Source of the DNA: Bacillus xiapuensis | Lineage (GTDB): Bacteria > Bacillota > Bacilli > Bacillales > Domibacillaceae | Assembly (NCBI RefSeq): GCF_002797355.1 | Contig: NZ_KZ454939.1 | Span: 1,955,828 to 2,019,827 of the forward strand | Direction of reading: 5' to 3' | Length of the DNA: 64,000 bases | Shown here: in pieces, positions 26,330 to 34,413 of the stretch | Layout: every line of letters begins with the position of its first letter | Position numbering within the stretch: position 1 is the stretch's first letter | Position numbers and translations under genes: made by a program | Notes under the pieces: model-generated | Told to the model about the DNA's origin: nothing | Seen by the model: only the letters and a program-made list of their open reading frames with translations | Database searches by the model: none

Positions 26330-27437
26330 ATTTATTTTGTCCCTTTGTAATGTATTTTTCTTTTAACTCACCGTGCTCCTTCAGCGTCTTGGAATAGTAG
26401 ACCTCTCCTTCAGGCGAAGCGAGGAAATACAAGTAATCGGTGGACTCAGGATCAAGCGCCGCTTCAATGGATGAGACTCCGCTGTTGCCGATCGGACCCG
26501 GAGTCAGCCCTTTTACTCTGTAAGTGTTATATGGAGAATTGACTTTCAAATCTTTATACAGCACGCGGCTTTTATGCTTTCCTAATGCATACAGCACGGT
26601 TGGATCCGTTTGCAGCGGCATTTTCTTTTGGAGCCGGTTATAAAATACGCTGGCTATCTTGCGCCGGTCCGCTTTCTCTGTAGCTTCTTCCTCAATTAAT
26701 GAGGCCATGGTCAATACTTGATGAACGGACATTTTCTTCGCTGCCATGGATGGCCGGTATTGAGCCAGGACGCTATCCGTTTTCTTGATCATATCTTCAA
26801 TGATCGCTTCGACGGGCTTTTTCTTATCTGCATAATGATAAGTGGCCGGGTACAAATAGCCTTCTAGCGGATATTTAATGTTCTTTGCCAGTATATCTTT
26901 CTTCAGTAATTCCGGGTATTTCTTCATCATTTTCTTAATGAATGCCGGATCATTGATCACTTTAAGAATATCTGACTGCTTATGATTTGTTTGCTCGCTA
27001 ATCATGCTGGCTATTTGTGTGACTTGATAGCCTTCAGGGATCGCCAGCCGTACCTCGCCCGGATTCTTTTGCTTTCGGGTTTGCAGACTGCGAATCAGTT
27101 CATCGATCGTCATTGCCGGAGTAAAAGCGTACTCTCCTGCTTGAAAGCTATCCTCGCCTTTATATTTCACATAGTATTTAAACACTTCGGCATTTTTAAT
27201 AACTCCTTTTTTCTCTAATGTTTCAGCAATGACAGACAGGCTGGAGCCGACTGGAATCGAAACCGAAACTGGAGTGCGGTCATTTTTGTCGACCGGCTGA
27301 AGTGCAGAGCTGATAAAGAAGTAAACAGCTGCGGTCGCTCCTCCAACAATGAGAAGAAAAGTTAAAAAAGCAAAGAGAATCGCTTTTTTTAGTCTCCTCT
27401 GCTTCTTTGGAGGCTGCAGATAGGACTGATTCGACAT
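26328..27437 (-). CDS. mltG: Endolytic murein transglycosylase MltG (YrrL)
   Basis: Cleaves nascent glycan strands at the membrane, setting glycan length. The product has a short cytoplasmic N-terminus rich in Lys/Arg, one transmembrane helix (about residues 19-43), a LysM-like region and the YceG domain with the catalytic Glu in MASLIEEEATEK. I start at the ATG at 27437 (369 aa) because AAAGGGG lies 8 bases upstream. Confidence 0.93.
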   Translation of the reverse strand: MSNQSYLQPPKKQRRLKKAILFAFLTFLLIVGGATAAVYFFISSALQPVDKNDRTPVSVSIPVGSSLSVIAETLEKKGVIKNAEVFKYYVKYKGEDSFQAGEYAFTPAMTIDELIRSLQTRKQKNPGEVRLAIPEGYQVTQIASMISEQTNHKQSDILKVINDPAFIKKMMKKYPELLKKDILAKNIKYPLEGYLYPATYHYADKKKPVEAIIEDMIKKTDSVLAQYRPSMAAKKMSVHQVLTMASLIEEEATEKADRRKIASVFYNRLQKKMPLQTDPTVLYALGKHKSRVLYKDLKVNSPYNTYRVKGLTPGPIGNSGVSSIEAALDPESTDYLYFLASPEGEVYYSKTLKEHGELKEKYITKGQNK

Positions 27438-27502
27438 AGACTTTCCCCTTTCAACATAAAACGAGTCTTTTCTCACATTTTTCATTATACTATAACTTTA
27501 AC

Positions 27503-27533
27503 AAAAAAAGGACCGGGAAACCCGATCCTTTTT
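27503..27533 (-). terminator. Terminator after yrzB
   Basis: AAAAAGGATCGGG / CCCGGTCCTTTTT stem (one wobble) with a 3-base loop, directly after the yrzB stop codon. Confidence 0.88.
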
Positions 27534-27535
27534 CA

Positions 27536-27823
27536 TTACTCTTCTTCTTCCTCTTCCAGGAAGGTATTCAGCATTTCTTCGATCATGTCCCACTCTTCAT
27601 CGCTTTCAATTGGCATTAATTCACCGTCTTGCCCATCCTCAGCCGGGATGAACGCGGAAGCGTGAATTTCTATTTCTTCGTTTTCATCTTCTTCCGCCCC
27701 TACCGGGAAATACAGGACGTAGGACTTTTCAAATTTGTCTGAGTCAAATGTGAATAACACTTCACATAATTGCTCGTTTCCGTTTTCATCAATAATGGTA
27801 ATTTGCTTTTCTCCGTGCTCCAT
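27536..27823 (-). CDS. yrzB: DUF1292 protein YrzB
   Basis: A 95-residue, strongly acidic protein (C-terminus EEEEEE) of the DUF1292 family, with [19 protein letters not shown] at the start. Its function is unknown. It completes the conserved alaS-yrzL-ruvX-yrzB block, and GAGGTG precedes the ATG. Confidence 0.9.
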   Translation of the reverse strand: MEHGEKQITIIDENGNEQLCEVLFTFDSDKFEKSYVLYFPVGAEEDENEEIEIHASAFIPAEDGQDGELMPIESDEEWDMIEEMLNTFLEEEEEE

Positions 27824-27835
27824 TTTTTCACCTCG

Positions 27836-28252
27836 TTATTTTTGGCTGTCCAGATATCCTTGAAGGATCATCATGGCCGCCATCTTATCAATTACTTTCT
27901 TGCGTTTCTTGCGGCTGACGTCCGCTTCCAGCAGCACTCTTTCTGCTGCGATCGTTGTCATTCGTTCATCCCAGAGGACAACGGGCAGGGAAAAACGTTC
28001 TTCCAATCGCGCTGCAAAAGCTTGAGACGCCTCTCCGCGCGGGCCGATTGTATTATTCATATTCTTAGGCAGCCCGACAACGAACTTGTTCACATCATAT
28101 TCACTGCAAAGAGCAGCAATCCGATCCAAACCAAATTTCTTCTTCTCTTCATCAATAGGAATCGTTTCAATCCCTTGAGCCGTCCAGCCCAATTCATCGC
28201 TGATGGCGACGCCGACTGTTTTAGAGCCGACGTCCAAACCCATTACTCTCAT
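27836..28252 (-). CDS. ruvX: Pre-16S rRNA nuclease RuvX/YqgF (YrrK)
   Basis: RNase H-fold nuclease that trims the 5' end of 16S rRNA; an older annotation is Holliday-junction resolvase. The product has [18 protein letters not shown] at the N-terminus (first catalytic Asp), VVGLPKNMN in the middle and VLWDERMTT near the end. Length 138 aa is typical. It lies 7 bases after yrzL. Confidence 0.94.
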   Translation of the reverse strand: MRVMGLDVGSKTVGVAISDELGWTAQGIETIPIDEEKKKFGLDRIAALCSEYDVNKFVVGLPKNMNNTIGPRGEASQAFAARLEERFSLPVVLWDERMTTIAAERVLLEADVSRKKRKKVIDKMAAMMILQGYLDSQK

Positions 28253-28259
28253 ACAATAT

Positions 28260-28526
28260 TTATTCCTCTCGCTGCTGTTTCAAGTACGTTTTCACAAGCT
28301 CTTCGATAATCTCATCCCGCTCTAGCTTGCGGATCAAGTTACGTGCATCCTTATGGCGCGGAATATAAGCAGGATCTCCGGAAAGCAAATACCCGACGAT
28401 TTGATTAATGGGATTATACCCTTTTTCTTGAAGTGCATCATATACTTGGAACAGCACTTCTTCCACATCCTGCTCGAAAGGTTCCTCTGGAAAATTAAAT
28501 CTCATCGTTTGATCAAAAGAGCTCAT
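28260..28526 (-). CDS. yrzL: IreB-family DUF965 protein YrzL
   Basis: Small 88-aa protein of the IreB family (DUF965). In Enterococcus IreB is phosphorylated by the Ser/Thr kinase IreK and tunes cephalosporin resistance. Conserved segments [20 protein letters not shown] and [16 protein letters not shown] are present. I use the ATG at 28526 with GAGGTG 6 bases upstream. It sits between alaS and ruvX, the usual Firmicutes order. Confidence 0.95.
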   Translation of the reverse strand: MSSFDQTMRFNFPEEPFEQDVEEVLFQVYDALQEKGYNPINQIVGYLLSGDPAYIPRHKDARNLIRKLERDEIIEELVKTYLKQQREE

Positions 28527-28607
28527 TATTAGCACCTCGCTTTAGGCTCGAAAGTGAAGCCCGCATTTGTACAAGTTATTTCCATTGTACAATAAATGTT
28601 CGCGGAA

Positions 28608-31241
28608 TTAAACGGATTTCACCCATTCTTCTACATATTGCAAAGCTTCCTCTGTTTTTGATGGGTCTTTGGCGCCAGCTTGAGCCATATCCGGGCGTCC
28701 GCCGCCTCCGCCTCCGCATCGGGAAGCTACTTCCTTCACCAGCTTGCCGGCATGATAGCCTTGATCCACTAAATCTTTTGTCACACCGGCGATAATATTT
28801 ACCTTTTCTCCGCTTACCGCCGCGAGAACAATAATGCCTGAAGCGAGCTTTTGTTTTAATTCATCGGCCATCGTCCGCAAAGCGTTCATGTCCGGCGCTT
28901 GAACGCGGGCAGCAAGCACCTTCACTCCTTTCACTTCTTTGGCCTGGTTTAACAAGCTTCCTGCTTCTATGTTGGACAATTTTTGTGAAAGCGATTCATT
29001 TTCGCGCTGTAATTCTTTCATCTCTGCCTGAAGGCTCTCTACCTTTGCCACAATATCTTTCGGATTAGCCTTCAGCTTATGCGCCGCTTCGTTCAATCGT
29101 GCTACTTGGCTATTTAAAAATTTAAATGCCGCTTCTCCAGTGACCGCTTCAATGCGGCGGGTTCCGGCGCCAATGCCGCTTTCAGAAACAATCTTAAACA
29201 AACCGATCACTGCCGTGTTCGGCACATGACAGCCGCCGCAAAGCTCCAAGCTGTAATCTCCGACGGAAACAACGCGAACGACATCCCCGTATTTTTCGCC
29301 GAACAACGCCATTGCTCCCAGCGCTTTGGCCTCTTCTAACGATTTATGAGAAATGTCCACCGCCAGATTGCCCCATATTTTTTCGTTGACAATCCTTTCG
29401 ACTTGTTCTAGCTCTTCTGGAAGGACTTGACCAAAATGTGAAAAGTCGAAACGGAGACGATCCGGAGTCACTAGTGAGCCCGCTTGATTGACATGCGCGC
29501 CAAGTACATCCTTCAAAGCCTGATGCAGCAAATGCGTCGCTGTATGGTTTTTAATGATTTTACTGCGGGAAGCCGCGTCGACTTGAGCTGTTACCTCTTG
29601 TCCCGTTTGCAGCGTGCCGGCTTCCACAATGGCATGATGCACATGCTGCCCGTTTGGAGCTTTTTTGACATCCTGAACGACCGCGCGGGTGCTGCCAGCT
29701 TCGATCGTTCCTTTATCAGCAATTTGGCCCCCGCTTTCAGCATAAAACGGCGTTTCTTCTAGAATGAATTGAACCTCATCCCCTGCAGCTGCAGACTCGA
29801 CCACTTCACCGTTGACGATCATAACGGCAACCTTGGTTTTTACTGACAGCTGCTCATATCCACTGAAGCGGCTTTCTGTTTTAATCTCGCCGAGAACGCC
29901 GCCTTGGACTTGCATGGAATCCACCTCTTGACGAGCAGCGCGTGCGCGCGCCCGCTGGTTGGCCATTTCTTTATCAAAGCCTTCATGATCCACTTTCAAG
30001 CCTTCTTCTTCCGCATACTCTTCCGTTAATTCCACCGGAAAGCCGTATGTATCATATAGACGGAAGACATCCTCTCCGGCAATCTTATCCGAACCGTTAT
30101 TTTTTGCGTCCTTAATGACAGATGATAATATCGTTAAGCCTTCATGAAGAGTTTCATGGAAGCGCTCTTCTTCGTTCTTAATCACTTTTTGAATGAATTC
30201 CGTTTTGGCAGCAACCTCAGGATAGAATTCCTTCATGATTTCACCGACAACCGGCACTAATTCATACATAAACGGCCGGTTGATGTTAATTTGCTTCGCA
30301 TAGCGTACCGCCCGGCGCAGCAAGCGGCGCAAGACATAGCCGCGTCCCTCGTTTGATGGAAGCGCCCCGTCCCCAATAGCAAAAGCGACTGTCCGAATAT
30401 GGTCTGCAATCACTTTAAACGCCACGTCTGTTTCCGCCTTCTCCCGATATTTGGCGCCTGAAATGGCTTCTGTTGCTTCAATGATCGGCAGAAATAAATC
30501 AGTGTCAAAGTTCGTCGGCACTTCTTGAACAACGGATGCCATGCGCTCCAGCCCCATGCCGGTATCAATGTTCTTCTTTGGAAGCGGCGTATAGGTGCCG
30601 TCCGGATTATGATTGAATTCAGAAAATACAAGATTCCAAATTTCTAGGTAGCGTTCATTTTCGCCGCCCGGATACAGTTCAGGATCATTTTCATCCTTTC
30701 CATATAATTCTCCGCGGTCATAGAAGATTTCTGTATTTGGTCCGCTCGGGCCCTCGCCAATATCCCAGAAGTTCCCTTCTAAACGAATAATCCGTTCTTC
30801 GGGCAAGCCGATTTCGTCATGCCAAATGCGAAACGCTTCCTCATCCTCCGGGTGAATGGTTACGGACAGCTTCTCTTTATCAAACGCTATCCATTTTTCA
30901 TCCGTTAAAAACTCCCACGCCCAGTGAATCGCTTCTTTTTTGAAATATTCGCCGATGGAAAAGTTCCCGAGCATTTCAAAAAATGTATGATGTCTAGCTG
31001 TTTTTCCGACATTTTCAATATCGTTTGTACGGATGGATTTTTGAGCGTTGGCAATGCGCGGATTCTCAGGAATGACCCTGCCATCAAAATACTTCTTCAA
31101 AGTGGCGACGCCGCTGTTAATCCATAATAAACTCGGATCATCATGCGGGACAAGCGAAGCGCTCGGTTCCACTTTGTGGTTCTTCTCCTGGAAAAAGTCT
31201 AAAAACATTTGACGGATTTGGGCACCTGTTAATCTTTTCAT
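28608..31241 (-). CDS. alaS: Alanyl-tRNA synthetase
   Basis: Class II synthetase with an editing domain. The 877-aa protein shows the catalytic core ([14 protein letters not shown] at the start; [15 protein letters not shown]), the editing-site [11 protein letters not shown] and CGGCHV zinc motifs, a coiled coil (about residues 740-780) and the Gly-rich C-Ala domain ([15 protein letters not shown]). I start at the ATG at 31241 with AGGAGG 8 bases upstream. Transcription begins about 300 bases upstream and passes through a T-box leader. Confidence 0.97.
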   Translation of the reverse strand: MKRLTGAQIRQMFLDFFQEKNHKVEPSASLVPHDDPSLLWINSGVATLKKYFDGRVIPENPRIANAQKSIRTNDIENVGKTARHHTFFEMLGNFSIGEYFKKEAIHWAWEFLTDEKWIAFDKEKLSVTIHPEDEEAFRIWHDEIGLPEERIIRLEGNFWDIGEGPSGPNTEIFYDRGELYGKDENDPELYPGGENERYLEIWNLVFSEFNHNPDGTYTPLPKKNIDTGMGLERMASVVQEVPTNFDTDLFLPIIEATEAISGAKYREKAETDVAFKVIADHIRTVAFAIGDGALPSNEGRGYVLRRLLRRAVRYAKQININRPFMYELVPVVGEIMKEFYPEVAAKTEFIQKVIKNEEERFHETLHEGLTILSSVIKDAKNNGSDKIAGEDVFRLYDTYGFPVELTEEYAEEEGLKVDHEGFDKEMANQRARARAARQEVDSMQVQGGVLGEIKTESRFSGYEQLSVKTKVAVMIVNGEVVESAAAGDEVQFILEETPFYAESGGQIADKGTIEAGSTRAVVQDVKKAPNGQHVHHAIVEAGTLQTGQEVTAQVDAASRSKIIKNHTATHLLHQALKDVLGAHVNQAGSLVTPDRLRFDFSHFGQVLPEELEQVERIVNEKIWGNLAVDISHKSLEEAKALGAMALFGEKYGDVVRVVSVGDYSLELCGGCHVPNTAVIGLFKIVSESGIGAGTRRIEAVTGEAAFKFLNSQVARLNEAAHKLKANPKDIVAKVESLQAEMKELQRENESLSQKLSNIEAGSLLNQAKEVKGVKVLAARVQAPDMNALRTMADELKQKLASGIIVLAAVSGEKVNIIAGVTKDLVDQGYHAGKLVKEVASRCGGGGGGRPDMAQAGAKDPSKTEEALQYVEEWVKSV

Positions 31242-31287
31242 AACAAATTCCTCCTTCATTCACATTTATTGCATAGACAGAAGACAG

Positions 31288-31541
31288 CAAAAAAAGCCCC
31301 GCTCCCCGGACAGGGACGAAGCTTATTCGCGGTACCACCCTGATTATGAACCGTTTCATCGTTCATCTCTCTCTTGCACCTTAACGCGGGCAAACGGCAG
31401 GGATTAACTGCTCTCCAGACTAGCTTTCTGCTATCCTTCACCTGGAATTTCTTGCAGCCGCGGAAATTCCTCTCTGACGTGCCGTAGCACTAAGGCGGAC
31501 TATAACATACTTGGTCTTTCTTCGATTTAGATCATGATTAC
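31288..31541 (-). ncRNA. T-box leader of alaS
   Basis: On the minus strand the T-box core AGGGTGGTACCGCG lies at 31341-31328. It is followed by a terminator (arm AGCTTCGTCCC with GGGGAGCGGGGCT, then TTTTTTT at about 31297-31291). Upstream is a long stem I region, in which GAAAGCTAGTC may present GCU, an alanine codon, as the specifier. T-box leaders read the charging state of the cognate tRNA; with alaS downstream this should be tRNA-Ala. Confidence 0.88.
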
Positions 31542-31547
31542 AATCGA

Positions 31548-31577
31548 ATTATAAAAAACTTTCGTGCCTGTTGTCAA
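31548..31577 (-). promoter_or_regulatory. Sigma-A promoter of alaS
   Basis: A consensus -35 TTGACA (31577-31572) and -10 TATAAT (31553-31548) with an 18-base spacer. The -35 overlaps the 3' end of yrrI. Transcripts would start near 31541. Confidence 0.85.
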
Positions 31578-32653
31578 TGCGGGGCTGTCTGCATCTGATC
31601 TTTCACCCGCCGATCCGCAGTGAAAGCCGCTTTTAAAATAATCAGCACTGGAACAGCCGCCACCATTCCGATGACACCGCCAAGCTCTCCCCCCGCAAAC
31701 AAGGCGCCAATAATAATTAACGGATGAAGATGCAGGCTTTTACCGACAATCCAAGGGGACAATAGGTTGCCTTCGAGAAATTGCAGAACGAAGATAATAA
31801 TGGCCGTATAAACCGCCATTTGAAACGACATGGTCAACGCAACGATTACGGCAGGAACCGCGCCAATCAGCGGTCCGAAATAAGGGATGACATTCGTAAT
31901 TCCAATAATTAATCCAAGCAGGATCGGGTATTTCAAACCGATGACCGTAAACAATAAAGCAGCGCCAGCCCCCGCCAATAAACAGACGAACAGCTGGCCG
32001 CGAATATAGCCGCCAAGCGAAAGATCCAACTCGCTGACAAAGCGGAGCCCCCTCGTGCGCCATTTTCTTGGGGTCATTTTCCACGCCATCCTTTTAACCC
32101 TCTCGATATCCTTCAGCAAATAAAAAGAAATAAAAGGAACGATGGCCAGCAGCAGCAAAAAGTTCACGGCTTTCATCAGCAGATTCATGAAAGCTTCCAC
32201 AAGATTCGCTAACCAGTTTTCAAAGCCGGTGATCCGCTTGCGAATTTGCTCCTGTACCTCTTCCGGCCAGCTTAGTGATTCCAGTTGCAAAGCGGCCACC
32301 TGTTCTTCATACATCCGGGAGATTTGCGGGGCGCTGGCCGATAATTCCTTTAGTTGGGCAATAAACAGCGGAGCTCCTTTAAACAAGGCTAAGCCGCTGA
32401 TTCCGAAAAATATCAGGTAGATCATGAAAATAGCGCCTACTCGAGAAATTCCCCGCTTGACCATTTTTTGAACGAGCGGATGGAGCAAATAGGCGATAAA
32501 TCCTCCTAATAAAAACGGCAGCAAGCTGATCCATATTCCGTACAAAACCGGCAGTATAACGGACCGCAGCAAGAACAGCACATACAAAATCAAGAGCGTG
32601 AGCAAGGCAGTTCCTGCCATATACAGCCACTTTAACTTTATTTTATTTTCCAT
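31574..32653 (-). CDS. yrrI: AI-2E/PerM family transporter YrrI
   Basis: Polytopic membrane protein of the AI-2E transporter (PerM) family, about 359 aa with seven to eight predicted helices. It carries the family's conserved C-terminal core (SLGGYIRGQLFVCLLAGAGA; GLIIGITNVIPYFGPLIGA). The substrate in Bacillus is unknown. I prefer the ATG at 32653 (MENKIKLKW), with AAGGGTG 12 bases upstream; an in-frame TTG lies four codons earlier. Confidence 0.88.
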   Translation of the reverse strand: MENKIKLKWLYMAGTALLTLLILYVLFLLRSVILPVLYGIWISLLPFLLGGFIAYLLHPLVQKMVKRGISRVGAIFMIYLIFFGISGLALFKGAPLFIAQLKELSASAPQISRMYEEQVAALQLESLSWPEEVQEQIRKRITGFENWLANLVEAFMNLLMKAVNFLLLLAIVPFISFYLLKDIERVKRMAWKMTPRKWRTRGLRFVSELDLSLGGYIRGQLFVCLLAGAGAALLFTVIGLKYPILLGLIIGITNVIPYFGPLIGAVPAVIVALTMSFQMAVYTAIIIFVLQFLEGNLLSPWIVGKSLHLHPLIIIGALFAGGELGGVIGMVAAVPVLIILKAAFTADRRVKDQMQTAPH

Positions 32654-32927
32654 CGCAGCCAAACACCCTTTTCGCAAACTGTACTTGCTCCTAGTTTGCG
32701 GTTAACTATCATGTATTTATTCATAAAATAATGGTATTCTCTTTACATACGACTACGAGTCAGCTCATAAACGAGCGATTTTCTCGCCGTGGGACAGCTG
32801 TTTGTCCATCTATTTTAAAAAAACGGTCTCATCAAAAGAGCATCTTTTTGGTATAGCTTATCAACCAAGCTGATTTCGTACGCGCATTTTTACTATTATT
32901 CAAAAAAAGGGAGCCGAATACCAGTAC

Positions 32928-33611
32928 ATGTTTGATCATCAATGGGAAACGATTGTACCGATTATAAAAACAATTGACGTAAAGGCTTATTCCGATAACC
33001 GACTTGTAGAGGTCGGTTCGCTTCCAAGCCGCTTGCGATGTATCGGCAGAGGCACAGATGCGGCTGTATTCATCCATGAGCAGCATCCTGGTTTCGTGTT
33101 TAAGGTCTATGCCGACGGAAAAGAACAAACGCAAAAAAACGAAGAGGAAGCCTATCGAAAACTGAATAATCATCCTTACTTTTCTGCCTTTTACGGGTCT
33201 GGGGATGGGTGTATCGTCATCAGCTATGAACCGGGACCCAATCTGTATGAGTGCCTGACATCAGGCGTTTTCATTCCGCCCCGGGTCATTGAGCAAGTGG
33301 ATGAGGCAATTGCTTACGCAAAGGAACAGGGACTGAACCCTCGAGATATTCATTTAAAAAATATCATTATGCAGCCCCATTCCATTAAGCTGATTGATCT
33401 ATCCGAATATGTGTTGCCTGGAAATGATAAGCGCTGGGAACATTTAAAGGAAGCTTACCAAAAGTACTATCCCTTTTTGAAATCCCGCAAAATCCCGGAA
33501 GAGATTCTAGACTATATCAAAGCTTATTATGAGCAAAACCCAACGCCGCATTTGCCGGCCTCATTATTCAAGCGGATACTTTCGCTTTTTTCAGGCAAAA
33601 GGGAAGGATGA
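32928..33611 (+). CDS. Divergent protein-kinase-like protein (YrzF/YbdM type)
   Basis: The 227-aa product has a kinase-like N-lobe (IGRGTDAAVFIHEQ as the nucleotide loop; VFKVYADG with a candidate VAIK Lys), a GDGCIVISYEPGPNLYE hinge, and in the C-lobe NPRDIHLKNIIM and LIDLSEYVLPG, where the HRD and DFG motifs would be. The HRD Asp and the DFG Gly are not conserved in the usual form, as in Bacillus YrzF/YbdM. The basic C-terminus (RILSLFSGKREG) may contact membrane or nucleic acid. It is alone on the plus strand, followed by a terminator. Its targets are unknown. Confidence 0.75.
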   Translation: MFDHQWETIVPIIKTIDVKAYSDNRLVEVGSLPSRLRCIGRGTDAAVFIHEQHPGFVFKVYADGKEQTQKNEEEAYRKLNNHPYFSAFYGSGDGCIVISYEPGPNLYECLTSGVFIPPRVIEQVDEAIAYAKEQGLNPRDIHLKNIIMQPHSIKLIDLSEYVLPGNDKRWEHLKEAYQKYYPFLKSRKIPEEILDYIKAYYEQNPTPHLPASLFKRILSLFSGKREG

Positions 33612-33612
33612 A

Positions 33613-33645
33613 AAAAAGGGATGTCTTCTTGCGACATCCCTTTTT
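33613..33645 (+). terminator. Terminator after the kinase-like gene
   Basis: AAAAAGGGATGTC / GACATCCCTTTTT stem with a 6-base loop, directly after the stop codon. Confidence 0.92.
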
Positions 33646-33688
33646 ATGATGCGCTGGGGCTCTCGGCTATGATGATCTGACTGCCAGC

Positions 33689-33816
33689 CCCTTGCGCTTT
33701 TCTTTGTCCAGCTGCAGGTCTTTGCGCAAGCTCCTCCCCATCCAGGCAAAACGCCTTTCTGTGTGGATCGTCTTGTGCTGAAGGCGGGGCATTTCCAGCC
33801 CCTTCCGCTTTTCCTG
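33689..33816 (-). repeat. Bacillus-type intergenic repeat, copy 3 (degenerate)
   Basis: Bounded by CTT(C/G)CGCTTTTC at both ends in the plus-strand direction, with TTTGTCCAGCTGCAGG after the left end and CTTGTGCTG inside, the same layout as the tandem pair at 61628-61889. Read on the minus strand it begins ACAGGAAAAGCGGAAGG immediately after the TAG stop codon of yrzQ. Repeats of this form are common between genes in Bacillaceae; no function is established. Confidence 0.75.
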
Positions 33817-33817
33817 T

Positions 33818-33940
33818 CTAAAACAACCTTCTCATTCTTCTGGCCATTCTGCGGCCGAATGTGGAGTTATTGCGGTTGATCATCGCCATCATCGCCATTC
33901 CAGCGCCTAATCCGACTAAGGAAGTCATTGTTCTTGTCAT
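33818..33940 (-). CDS. yrzQ: YrzQ-like DUF3918 small protein
   Basis: A 40-aa protein with a hydrophobic, Gly/Met-rich N-terminal segment (MTSLVGLGAGMAMMAMI) and a very basic tail (GRRMARRMRRLF), as in DUF3918/YrzQ. I start at the ATG at 33940, with GGAGGCGG upstream; an open frame of 84 codons begins earlier but lacks a ribosome site. Its function is unknown. Confidence 0.75.
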   Translation of the reverse strand: MTRTMTSLVGLGAGMAMMAMINRNNSTFGRRMARRMRRLF

Positions 33941-34113
33941 GGATATCCGCCTCCGTTTATAGGATTGTTTGACTGCGTGAGCTGCAGCTTGCCATCGAAC
34001 GCTCAACCCCCTAACAGGCAAAAAAGAACACCCTTTTATCCGGCTCTTTTGATAGGGGTCAAAGGGCAGCAATTTGGCTGCTATAGTGGATGAGCGCGTA
34101 TTGCTTTCTGTCG

Positions 34114-34299
34114 TCAGCTCATTTTTCTTTGTTCTTCTTCAAACAGGTCATCGAGAGAGCTTAAGGATCCGTCCTCTTCGACCTGGTGAGTAAAGATCAT
34201 GTTATTGCTGACAGAAAGTTCGATAAAGCAATTCCAGCAATAGTATTGACTAGTGCCGATTTTTCCGATTTCTTTACTGCAACAGTTTGGGCATTGCAT
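34114..34299 (-). CDS. Small zinc-ribbon-like protein (YrzR type)
   Basis: A 61-residue protein with two Cys pairs (CPNCCSKE at 3-6, YCWNC at 20-24), spaced as a zinc ribbon, followed by an acidic C-terminus (SLSSLDDLFEEEQRK). It resembles the small protein near recD2 in B. subtilis that I recall as YrzR; I am not certain of the name. Function is unknown; a GAGGTGGC ribosome site precedes the ATG. Confidence 0.7.
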   Translation of the reverse strand: MQCPNCCSKEIGKIGTSQYYCWNCFIELSVSNNMIFTHQVEEDGSLSSLDDLFEEEQRKMS

Positions 34300-34364
34300 A
34301 TGGTGCCACCTCGCACACTTATTAGCTTTTTGCTAACAGGGTGTCCGTCATCGAGGAATTTTAT

Positions 34365-34402
34365 ACCTGTCCCCAAGGCTAATTCAGCTTTAGCGGACAG
34401 GT
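34365..34402 (-). terminator. Hairpin after recD2
   Basis: An 8-bp stem (ACCTGTCC / GGACAGGT) with a structured loop containing GCTAA/TTAGC, 11 bases after the recD2 stop codon. Its T tract is poor. Confidence 0.5.
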
Positions 34403-34413
34403 TTATTATTTTC

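Noticed and set aside
32832-33173. Minus-strand 113-codon frame opposite the kinase-like gene
   Set aside because: It lies largely antisense to a better-supported coding frame and has no family resemblance.
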